A stretch of DNA of 9,101 nucleotides. Source: Bacteroidales bacterium UBA3764 (lineage in GTDB: Bacteria; Bacteroidota; Bacteroidia; Bacteroidales; UBA932). The DNA is taken from assembly GCA_002371115.1 (NCBI GenBank), contig DFFY01000067.1:6119-15219 (forward strand). The letters are read 5' to 3'. Every line of letters starts with the position of its first letter. Position 1 is the first letter of the stretch. Positions 1 to 5,706 of this stretch are shown in pieces. Made by a program: the position numbers and the translations under genes. The notes below the pieces were generated by a model. That model did not search any database, was not told where the DNA came from, and saw only the letters and a program-made list of their open reading frames with translations.

Positions 1-78
1 TACAAGAAGAACATGTTCGCCCTGCTGGAGAAGCCCGGCTACGAGGATGCCACCAAGGCCATCAAGGAGCGGCTGTAA
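1..78 (+). CDS. C-terminal end of an unidentified protein (5' truncated)
   Basis: An open frame enters from the left edge and ends at TAA 76-78, giving 25 residues that finish in AIKERL. The tail is rich in Lys, Glu and Ala and looks like the final amphipathic helices of a soluble cytoplasmic protein. GC-rich third positions match the neighbouring genes, and a strong terminator follows 33 nt later, so this is very probably a genuine gene end. Too little is visible to name a family, and I do not assign a function. Confidence 0.7.
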   Translation, partial: YKKNMFALLEKPGYEDATKAIKERL

Positions 79-111
79 TCTCCGAGGTGCCCATAGGGGT
101 ACATGACACAG

Positions 112-161
112 GCAGGGTATAAGCAAATAACGCTTTTTTGCTTATACCCTGCTTTTTTTTT
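112..161 (+). terminator. Strong intrinsic terminator
   Basis: A perfect 16-bp inverted repeat (112-127 with 137-152) encloses a 9-nt loop and is followed at once by nine T residues (153-161). This is a textbook Rho-independent terminator for the gene ending at 78. The sequence left of the stem gives no T-tract on the minus strand, so it should work in the + direction only. It separates the upstream gene from the DUF1846 unit. Confidence 0.93.
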
Positions 162-182
162 GGACCGGTAATGGCGGCCAAC

Positions 183-213
183 TTGCAAAACCGCAAAAAA
201 ATCCGTACTTTTG
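183..213 (+). promoter_or_regulatory. Bacteroidota-type promoter for the DUF1846 unit
   Basis: TACTTTTG at 206-213 matches the -7 consensus TAnnTTTG of the Bacteroidota primary sigma factor. A TTG at 183-185, 20 nt upstream, can serve as the -33 element. Transcription would start about 7-9 nt after the -7 element, leaving a 5' UTR of roughly 25 nt before ATG 246. It lies just after the terminator, as expected for the start of a new unit. No Shine-Dalgarno sequence precedes the start codon, only AT-rich leader. Confidence 0.7.
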
Positions 214-245
214 TGTCCCGTATTTAACAAAATTCTCTAAGCACT

Positions 246-1718
246 ATGAAATACGGGTTCGACAACGCAAAGTATTTAAAAATCCAATCGGAGCACATCA
301 AACAGCGTATTGCTGCGTTCGGTGACAAATTGTACATGGAGTTCGGCGGTAAACTGTTCGACGACTACCATGCCAGCCGCGTGCTCCCGGGTTTTGAGCC
401 GGACTCCAAGCTACAGATGCTCATGCAGCTCAAGGATGAGCTGGAAATGATCATCGTCATCAGTGCCGTAGATATCGAGAAAAACAAGATGCGGGCCGAT
501 CTGGGCATCACCTACGACATGGATGTCCTGCGCCTGAGGGACGAATTCATGGCCCGCGGCTTCAGCGTGAACAGCGTGGTCATCACGCATTTCAACGGGC
601 AGGCGAGTGCGGAAGCCTACCGCAAGCGCCTGGAGAACATGGACATCAAGGTCTATTACCATTATACCATCGAGGGCTATCCCAACAACGTTTCGCTGAT
701 AGACTCGGACGAGGGCTTTGGCCGGAACGACTTCGTTCAAACCACGCGCCCGCTGGTAGTGGTGACAGCCCCCGGTCCCGGCAGCGGCAAAATGGCCGTT
801 TGCCTGAGCCAGCTGTACCAGGAGAACAAGCGCGGCGTCAAGGCCGGCTACGCCAAGTTCGAGACTTTCCCGGTGTGGAGCCTCTCGCTCACGCACCCCG
901 TGAACATTGCCTATGAAGCGGCTACGGCGGACCTGGAGGACGTGAACATGATCGACCCGTTCCACCTGGATGCGTATGGCGTCACGGCGGTCAATTACAA
1001 CCGGGACATTGAGATTTTCCCGGTCATGAACGCCCTCTTCGAGGACATTTACGGGGAAGCGCCGTACAAATCGCCCACGGACATGGGCGTGAACATGATT
1101 GGTTCCTGCATCAGCGACGACCAGGTGTGCCGCGAAGCCTCCGAACAGGAAATCATCCGCCGTTACTTTGCCGGCCTTTGCAATCTGGCTGATGGCAAAT
1201 GCACGGAGAACGAGGTGAACAAGCTGTCGTTGCTCCTGAAACGGGCCAAGCTCACCGTGAGCGACCGCCGATGCGTAGTGGCTGCCCGCGAGCGGCTGGA
1301 AAAGGCGCAGAAGGCTACGGCTGCCATGGAACTGGAAGACGGCACCATCCTCACCGGAGAAACCAGCCCGCTGCTGGGCCCCAGCGCCGCCTTGCTGCTC
1401 AACGCCATCAAGCACCTGGCCGGGATTGCCCATAACGTGAAACTGATTCCGCAGACCATGATTCAGCCCATCCAGAAGCTGAAGGTGGATTACCTGCACG
1501 GACACAACCCGCGCCTGCATACGGACGAGGTCCTGGTGGCCATCTCCATGATGGGCCGGCTGGACGAGAACTGCCGCCTGGCCTTGGAGCAGCTGCCCAA
1601 CCTCAAGGGGGCACAGGTGCACTCCACCGTGATGCTCAGCGAGGTGGACCGCAAAATCTGGAACAAACTGGGAATCGGCCTTACATGCGACCCGGTGCGT
1701 AAAATCAAGAAAGTATGA
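246..1718 (+). CDS. DUF1846 (UPF0371 family) conserved protein
   Basis: The 490-residue product matches the DUF1846/UPF0371 family along its whole length; members are usually about 490-510 residues. Recognisable features are the N-terminal GFDNAKYLKIQSEHI segment, the MEFGGKLFDDYHASRVLPGF block (residues 31-50), and the family signature APGPGSGKMA at 175-184 after a hydrophobic strand (LVVVT). That signature resembles a Walker A loop but is degenerate: Met replaces the usual Ser/Thr after the Lys. There is no signal peptide or membrane segment, so it is predicted to be cytoplasmic. The biochemical role is not established to my knowledge. The start at 246 fits the promoter at 206-213 and the family N-terminus. 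Its stop overlaps the next start (ATGA, 1715-1718), which implies translational coupling with the glutaminyl cyclase gene. Confidence 0.95.
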   Translation: MKYGFDNAKYLKIQSEHIKQRIAAFGDKLYMEFGGKLFDDYHASRVLPGFEPDSKLQMLMQLKDELEMIIVISAVDIEKNKMRADLGITYDMDVLRLRDEFMARGFSVNSVVITHFNGQASAEAYRKRLENMDIKVYYHYTIEGYPNNVSLIDSDEGFGRNDFVQTTRPLVVVTAPGPGSGKMAVCLSQLYQENKRGVKAGYAKFETFPVWSLSLTHPVNIAYEAATADLEDVNMIDPFHLDAYGVTAVNYNRDIEIFPVMNALFEDIYGEAPYKSPTDMGVNMIGSCISDDQVCREASEQEIIRRYFAGLCNLADGKCTENEVNKLSLLLKRAKLTVSDRRCVVAARERLEKAQKATAAMELEDGTILTGETSPLLGPSAALLLNAIKHLAGIAHNVKLIPQTMIQPIQKLKVDYLHGHNPRLHTDEVLVAISMMGRLDENCRLALEQLPNLKGAQVHSTVMLSEVDRKIWNKLGIGLTCDPVRKIKKV

Positions 1719-2467
1719 GACGATGGCTCCTCATAACGGCCGTATTGCTCGCCGGTGCCTGTTCCCGGGCGCAGGTGAAGCAGTACGGCGTAAAAGTGGT
1801 GAAGGAGTATCCGCACCGCACGGATGCCTATACCCAGGGGCTTTTCTTCCATGACGGAACGCTGTGGGAAACCACCGGCCAGTATGGAGAAAGTTCCATC
1901 CGTACGGTGGACCTGGCTACCGGCGAGCCCAAGGACCTGAAGAAACTTAGCAGCAAGTATTTCGGGGAGGGCTCCGTGATCCTGGACGGCGTGCTGTACG
2001 TCCTCACCTGGACCAACAAGGTGGCTTTTAAGTACGATGCCGCCAGCATCACGTACCGGCAGACGCTCCGCTACCCGCGGGAAGGCTGGGGCCTCACCAC
2101 GGACGGCAAACAGCTCATCGCCAGCGACGGCAGCGCCAACCTGTACTTCCTGGACAAGGACCTCAAGCTTGTTAAACGCTTGCCTGTGACCATGAACGGC
2201 CGTGCGCTCCGCTACCTGAACGAGCTGGAGTGGATAGACGGCAAGGTATGGGCCAACGTTTACACCACCGACACCATCGTCATCATCAATCCTGCCGACG
2301 GCAAGGTGGAGGCCGCCATCGACTGCACCGGCCTGCTGCCTGCCAAACTGCGCGGGCGCGACACGGATGTACTGAACGGCATTGCGCGCGATGCGGAAGG
2401 CCGCATTTACCTGACTGGAAAAAACTGGCCCCGCCTGTACCAGGTGGAGCTGGTGCGTAAAAAATAA
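1715..2467 (+). CDS. Glutaminyl-peptide cyclotransferase (plant/bacterial type), probable lipoprotein
   Basis: The 250-residue protein belongs to the papaya-type glutamine cyclotransferase family, a five-bladed beta-propeller that converts N-terminal Gln of peptides to pyroglutamate with release of ammonia. Family blocks occur in order: YTQGLFF (39-45), WETTGQYGESS (51-61), FGEGS (83-87), LTWTN (97-101), GWGLTTDG (124-131), LNELEW (168-173), LNGIA (220-224) and TGKNWPRLYQVE (234-245). Residues 1-15 form a short basic and hydrophobic signal, with LAGAC placing a possible lipid-modified Cys at 16. The following SRAQ has no acidic run of the Bacteroidota surface-export type, so a periplasm-facing lipoprotein is likeliest. 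Cleavage as an ordinary secreted protein is the alternative. The start overlaps the stop of the DUF1846 gene by 4 nt, so the two are probably translated from one mRNA. No terminator follows before the riboswitch. Confidence 0.93.
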   Translation: MRRWLLITAVLLAGACSRAQVKQYGVKVVKEYPHRTDAYTQGLFFHDGTLWETTGQYGESSIRTVDLATGEPKDLKKLSSKYFGEGSVILDGVLYVLTWTNKVAFKYDAASITYRQTLRYPREGWGLTTDGKQLIASDGSANLYFLDKDLKLVKRLPVTMNGRALRYLNELEWIDGKVWANVYTTDTIVIINPADGKVEAAIDCTGLLPAKLRGRDTDVLNGIARDAEGRIYLTGKNWPRLYQVELVRKK

Positions 2468-2470
2468 TTA

Positions 2471-2552
2471 CATAATGGGGTATCGGCCCTAAAGGCCGGT
2501 TGAGAAAATACCCACAAAACTTGATACGGTTCATACCGTCGTAAGGATTATG
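2471..2552 (+). promoter_or_regulatory. TPP (thiamine pyrophosphate) riboswitch with start codon inside P1
   Basis: This is a complete minimal THI-box aptamer. P1 pairs 2471-2476 with 2547-2552 (6 bp); P2 pairs 2478-2483 with 2508-2513; P3 pairs 2484-2488 with 2494-2498. The J3-2 strand carries TTGAGA (2500-2505), the pyrimidine-ring recognition motif, followed by the conserved AATACCC. P4 is CTT 2520-2522 with AAG 2543-2545, ACTTGAT (2519-2525) matches the conserved CTGAT block, and P5 is 2526-2530 with 2535-2539. The pyrophosphate-side motif CGTAAGGA lies at 2540-2547. The 3' strand of P1 includes the receptor's ATG (2550-2552), and the only SD-like sequence, AAGGA, lies in the core. Ligand binding should therefore block translation initiation directly, without an expression platform. 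No U-tract is present, so transcription termination is unlikely. I found no clear promoter just upstream, so transcription may come from the DUF1846 unit or from within the cyclase gene. Confidence 0.93.
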
Positions 2553-4721
2553 AAAAAAACAATGCTTTTTGCAGCACTGTGCGTGCTGCCTTTCTGCGCC
2601 GCTGCGCAGGAACGTCTGGACTCCGTGGTGGTATCGGCCTCCCGCGCCGGCAAAGAAACGCCCGTAACGTATGACATGGTAGGGAAGGAGGAACTTAGGC
2701 AGAGCAATCCATCCGCTTCCTTGCCCATGGCCCTGAATCTGCTGCCCTCCGTGGTAACTTATAACGAAGGCGGTACGGGGCTGGGCAATTCGGCCATGAC
2801 CATCCGGGGCAGCAAGGGCTCGCAGATCAACGTGACGCTCAACGGCATCACCCTGAACGATGCCGAGTCGCAGGAGGTGTTCTGGGTGAACATCCCGGCG
2901 CTCACCAGCCTCATTTCCGGCGTGCAGGTGCAACGTGGTCTGGGAACGTCGGCCAGCGGTCCCGGCGCCTTCGGGGCCAGCATCAACATGAACACGGCCT
3001 TCGTGCGCCCGGAGCCCAGCGCTACCGTGGAGCTCAGCGGTGGCTCCTTCGGTACGTTCATGACGTCTGCGGCTGTATCGTCCGGAAAACTGCCCAGCGG
3101 GCTGTATTTTGACCTGGCATGGAACGTGGGGCTCACCGATGGCTACATCCGCAACGCCTTTGTACAATCGACCTCGCTCTTTGCCGTTGTTGGATGGCTG
3201 CGCGGGGCCAACTCCTTGCGTTTCACCTATTTGCTGGGCGGCCAGCGGAGCGGCATTACCTGGGATGGCATTGACCTGGAGCAATACTACAAGGACCGCC
3301 GTTACAACGGAGCGGGGGAATACATTGACGATAACGGGAATGTGCAATACTATCCCAACCAGACGGACAATTACGCCCAGCATCACCTGCAGCTGAACTA
3401 TACGCATCAGTTCGGGGCGCATCTTACCTGGGTGAATACGGTGAATTATACCCGGGGCGACGGCTATGACGAGTACTATAAAATGAACCGCAAGTTCCTG
3501 AGCTTCGGTTTCCCGCTCAGCGGCCGCTCGGACATGATTTACCAGAAGAAGATGGACAACGACCTGTGGGTGGCTGCCAGCAGCCTGCGCTACCGTTCGC
3601 AGGTGCTGGACGTTACCGGCGGCGTGAACCTGTCCTGGTACCGCGGCGGCCACTGGGGCGAAGTGCTTTGGGCCAAGCAGGCGCCGGATTACCCGTACGG
3701 CACGCTGGACTGGTACAGCAATACCGGCCGGAAACAGGAACAGAGCGTATTTGTGAGGGCCGAATACCATCCGCTCCGCTGGCTTACGGCCTATGCAGAC
3801 CTTCAGTATCGCGGCATCGGCTACACGCTCATCGGGGCCGATGACGACTGGCTGGAGTACGGCGCGGTGCCGGAAGACCGCCTGAACTATGCCAAGCGCT
3901 GGAATTTCTTTAATCCGCGGGCCGGTGTCACCGCTGCCTGGAACGCGCACAAGGTCTATGGTTCCGCGGCCTGGGGGCACCGTGAGCCTGGGAGGGGAGA
4001 TATTAAAGAAAATGTAAAAGGAGCCCCTACTTCCATAGAACCGGAGAAGATGCTGGATGTGGAATTGGGGTATGCCTATAGCGGCAGGCATTTCCAGGCA
4101 TCGGCCAATATTTATCTTATGGAGTATTGGGACATGCTCTTGGAGACGGGCCGGCTCTCGTCTTCCGGCTATGCCATCAAGGAGAACGTACCGCGTTCCT
4201 GGCGACGGGGTATCGAGCTTTGTGCGGCCTGGGAACCGCTTTCCTGGCTTCGGGTGGACGGCAACGCAACCCTCTCCATGAATCAGATTGCCGACTATAC
4301 CTCTTATGTCCCTTATGCCGATTATTCGGCCTTGCATGAGGTGCGGTACGGACGGACCACCATGCTCATGTCTCCGTCGGTGATAGCCATGGCACGCGCC
4401 AGTTTCCTTCCTTGGAAGGGAGGGCGTATCTCTTTGGACGCCAAGTATATAGGGAAACAGTATATAGACAATTCCATGCGGGAAGAGATGGCCGTCCCTG
4501 CCTATTGGACCGCCAACCTGCAGGCCGGACACCAGTTCAAAGTTCCCTTCGGATTCATCGATTTGTCGCTCTATGTCAATAATTTACTGAACCGTATGTA
4601 CTACGCTGCCGGCTGGCGCTGGGAGAGTTACAATCCTGCTTCTGACCGCATAGAATCGGGAATTGGGGTTTATCCGCAGGCCCCTTGTAATTTTATGGTG
4701 AAGTTGCGTTTTAGTTTTTAA
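2550..4721 (+). CDS. TonB-dependent outer-membrane receptor, probable thiamine importer
   Basis: This 723-residue protein is a TonB-dependent receptor. It has a signal peptide (1-20, ending CAAAQ), a TonB-box-like LDSVVVSASR (23-32), and a plug domain at about 35-150 with TIRGSKGSQINVTLNGI (84-100) and VQVQRGLGTSASGPGAFGASI (125-145). A long aromatic-rich beta-barrel follows, ending in KLRFSF with a terminal Phe, the usual barrel-assembly signal. At 723 residues, and without an N-terminal carboxypeptidase-regulatory-like domain, it resembles small vitamin or siderophore receptors, not SusC proteins of about 1000 residues. No SusD partner is adjacent. Family alone does not give the substrate; the TPP riboswitch directly upstream makes thiamine or a derivative the best inference, matching TPP-regulated TonB receptors known in Bacteroidota. 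TonB, ExbB and ExbD would supply energy. No pnuT-like permease gene follows in this window. The 3' third is noticeably less GC-rich than the 5' part. Confidence 0.95.
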   Translation: MKKTMLFAALCVLPFCAAAQERLDSVVVSASRAGKETPVTYDMVGKEELRQSNPSASLPMALNLLPSVVTYNEGGTGLGNSAMTIRGSKGSQINVTLNGITLNDAESQEVFWVNIPALTSLISGVQVQRGLGTSASGPGAFGASINMNTAFVRPEPSATVELSGGSFGTFMTSAAVSSGKLPSGLYFDLAWNVGLTDGYIRNAFVQSTSLFAVVGWLRGANSLRFTYLLGGQRSGITWDGIDLEQYYKDRRYNGAGEYIDDNGNVQYYPNQTDNYAQHHLQLNYTHQFGAHLTWVNTVNYTRGDGYDEYYKMNRKFLSFGFPLSGRSDMIYQKKMDNDLWVAASSLRYRSQVLDVTGGVNLSWYRGGHWGEVLWAKQAPDYPYGTLDWYSNTGRKQEQSVFVRAEYHPLRWLTAYADLQYRGIGYTLIGADDDWLEYGAVPEDRLNYAKRWNFFNPRAGVTAAWNAHKVYGSAAWGHREPGRGDIKENVKGAPTSIEPEKMLDVELGYAYSGRHFQASANIYLMEYWDMLLETGRLSSSGYAIKENVPRSWRRGIELCAAWEPLSWLRVDGNATLSMNQIADYTSYVPYADYSALHEVRYGRTTMLMSPSVIAMARASFLPWKGGRISLDAKYIGKQYIDNSMREEMAVPAYWTANLQAGHQFKVPFGFIDLSLYVNNLLNRMYYAAGWRWESYNPASDRIESGIGVYPQAPCNFMVKLRFSF

Positions 4722-4755
4722 AAAAATTTATTTATCAAAGAAAAGTTTAAAAAAT

Positions 4756-4786
4756 TTTGCAGTTAAAAAAACTTTGTTTAACTTTG
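4756..4786 (+). promoter_or_regulatory. Near-consensus Bacteroidota promoter in the trmD upstream spacer
   Basis: TTTG at 4756-4759 and TAACTTTG at 4779-4786 are separated by exactly 19 nt. This is the best match in the window to the TTTG-N19-TAnnTTTG consensus. The surroundings are strongly AT-rich. Transcription would begin near 4793, almost 190 nt upstream of trmD, and would read through the structured stretch 4797-4839 into the hairpin at 4898-4925. Confidence 0.75.
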
Positions 4787-4792
4787 CATCAG

Positions 4793-4925
4793 CAAAAGAG
4801 GATGAATACCCCCTGTTGCAGGCGATCAACGCATCTTCTAACCAACTAATTAACCTTCTTCTTTTTAAGGTAAGAATACACTACTAACTAACCAAGTAAA
4901 GGGCTTGCAGTGATGTAAGCCCTTT
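4793..4925 (+). ncRNA. Candidate small RNA or leader RNA (with 15-codon mini-ORF)
   Basis: This stretch lies between a near-consensus promoter and a terminator-like hairpin, so it could be an independent transcript of about 130 nt. It can fold: 4797-4804 pairs with 4832-4839 (8 bp, one G-U), and inside it 4814-4818 pairs with 4827-4831 (5 bp, one G-U), with a 5' bulge of nine bases containing five consecutive C. Then follow a pyrimidine-rich single-stranded stretch, a small ACCTT/AAGGT hairpin (4853-4871), and the strong hairpin at 4898-4925. A mini-ORF at 4802-4849 would encode MNTPCCRRSTHLLTN; its ATG lies in the outer helix, and an AGAGG abuts it too closely to be a good ribosome site. It may be a small RNA, a leader peptide or attenuator for trmD, or simply a long 5' UTR. 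I match it to no known RNA family. Confidence 0.3.
4898..4925 (+). terminator. Terminator-like hairpin (weak T-tract) upstream of trmD
   Basis: A perfect 9-bp inverted repeat (AAAGGGCTT 4898-4906 with AAGCCCTTT 4917-4925) encloses a 10-nt loop. Only the three T residues closing the stem and a mixed ATTG follow, so termination would be weak. It may end the transcript from the 4756-4786 promoter, act as an attenuator before trmD, or close the receptor mRNA, which has no other terminator after its stop at 4721. Confidence 0.5.
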
Positions 4926-4953
4926 ATTGCATCTGTAGCTTGCGAAATTTTTG

Positions 4954-4961
4954 TAATTTTG
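4954..4961 (+). promoter_or_regulatory. Probable -7 element of a trmD-proximal promoter
   Basis: TAATTTTG matches TAnnTTTG exactly, and its downstream position would start transcription around 4968, leaving only about a dozen untranslated nucleotides before trmD. No convincing TTTG lies 19-21 nt upstream, so only the -7 half is supported. It would let trmD be expressed independently of the hairpin at 4898-4925. Confidence 0.5.
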
Positions 4962-4980
4962 CAGGGTAAAGTTTGTAAAT

Positions 4981-5661
4981 ATGCTAAGAATTGACATTAT
5001 AAGCGTGGTCCCGGAGCTGCTGGAAAGCCCGCTGAGCCATTCCATTCCTGCCCGGGCCGTCAAGAAAGGCCTGGCAGAAATCCATATCCACGACCTGCGC
5101 AAATATGGTCTGGGCAGCCGCCAGACCGTGGACGACTATTCCTACGGCGGGGATGCCGGCATGGTGATGATGGTGGAACCGGTGTTCAACTGTATCAGGG
5201 ACCTCAAGGCGGAGCGGGACTATGACGAAGTCATCTACATGGCCCCGGACGGTGAAATCCTCACACAGGGCATCGCCAACGAGCTTTCACTGAAGGGCAA
5301 CCTCATCATCCTGTGCGGCCATTACAAGGGCATCGACGAGCGCATCCGCACGCACCTGGTCACCCGCGAAATCTCCGTGGGCGACTTCGTGGTGAGCGGG
5401 GGAGAGATTCCGGCCGCCCTGCTGGCGGACAGCATCATCCGCCTGCTGCCCGGCGTGCTCACCGACGAGACATCGGCTTTAAGCGACTCTTTCCAGGACG
5501 GCCTGGTGTCGCCGCCGGTATATACGCGGCCGGCAGAATTCAACGGCTGGAAGGTGCCTGACGTGCTTCTGAGCGGGAATCCCAAACTCATTCAGGCCTG
5601 GCAGGACGAGCAAGCCCTTGCGCGTACGCGGGAGCGTCGCCCGGGCATGTTGGAAAAGTGA
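4981..5661 (+). CDS. trmD: tRNA (guanine-37-N1)-methyltransferase TrmD
   Basis: TrmD transfers a methyl group from S-adenosylmethionine to N1 of G37, next to the anticodon of tRNAs reading CNN-type codons, preventing +1 frameshifting. It is a cytoplasmic homodimer of the SPOUT (trefoil-knot) class and is usually essential. At 226 residues it has the normal core length. Motifs include VDDYSYGGDAGMVM (50-63, with Asp where many homologues have Gly or a hydrophobic residue), the knot segment LCGHYKGIDERI (111-122), SVGDFVVSGGE (132-142) and RLLPGV (154-159). The conserved catalytic pair is present as Arg154 and Asp169 (in SALSDSF), followed by YTRP (181-184) and LLSGN (196-200). The ATG at 4981 matches the family N-terminus (LRIDIISVVPELL). 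No Shine-Dalgarno precedes it. The usual rpsP-rimM-trmD-rplS neighbours are absent, which is common in Bacteroidota. Confidence 0.97.
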   Translation: MLRIDIISVVPELLESPLSHSIPARAVKKGLAEIHIHDLRKYGLGSRQTVDDYSYGGDAGMVMMVEPVFNCIRDLKAERDYDEVIYMAPDGEILTQGIANELSLKGNLIILCGHYKGIDERIRTHLVTREISVGDFVVSGGEIPAALLADSIIRLLPGVLTDETSALSDSFQDGLVSPPVYTRPAEFNGWKVPDVLLSGNPKLIQAWQDEQALARTRERRPGMLEK

Positions 5662-5680
5662 TGGATTATCATTACATTTG
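5650..5680 (+). promoter_or_regulatory. Promoter for the DUF349-yidC unit
   Basis: TACATTTG (5673-5680) fits the TAnnTTTG -7 consensus, with TTG at 5650-5652, 20 nt upstream, as the -33 element. The -33 element lies in the last codons of trmD. Transcription should start near 5687, about 20 nt before ATG 5707. No terminator hairpin separates trmD from the next gene, so read-through from trmD is also possible. Confidence 0.65.
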
Positions 5681-5706
5681 TAAGTTAATATTAAACGTTT
5701 ATACTC

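Noticed and set aside
39..230. 63-codon minus-strand open frame over the terminator
   Set aside because: It runs through the terminator hairpin and the DUF1846 promoter and has no coding character.
411..1622. 403-codon minus-strand open frame within the DUF1846 gene
   Set aside because: It is fully contained in a gene conserved along its length, with His, Val and Gln-rich antisense-type composition and no family motif.
2471..2549. Cobalamin riboswitch or a plain terminator between the cyclase and receptor genes
   Set aside because: There is no B12-box and the region is too short for a cobalamin aptamer; no T-tract follows the hairpins. The TTGAGA, AATACCC, ACTTGAT and CGTAAGGA blocks fit the TPP class.
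2286..4532. 748-codon open frame on the minus strand opposite the cyclase, riboswitch and TonB receptor
   Set aside because: It lies antisense to conserved coding sequence and to the TPP aptamer, has no recognisable domain, and its composition (Gly, Arg, His, Pro, Val rich) is typical of an antisense frame in GC-rich genes. No promoter precedes it.
2550..4721. SusC-like glycan importer (polysaccharide utilisation locus)
   Set aside because: The receptor is too short, lacks the N-terminal carboxypeptidase-regulatory-like domain, and has no adjacent SusD or glycoside hydrolase; the TPP riboswitch points to thiamine.
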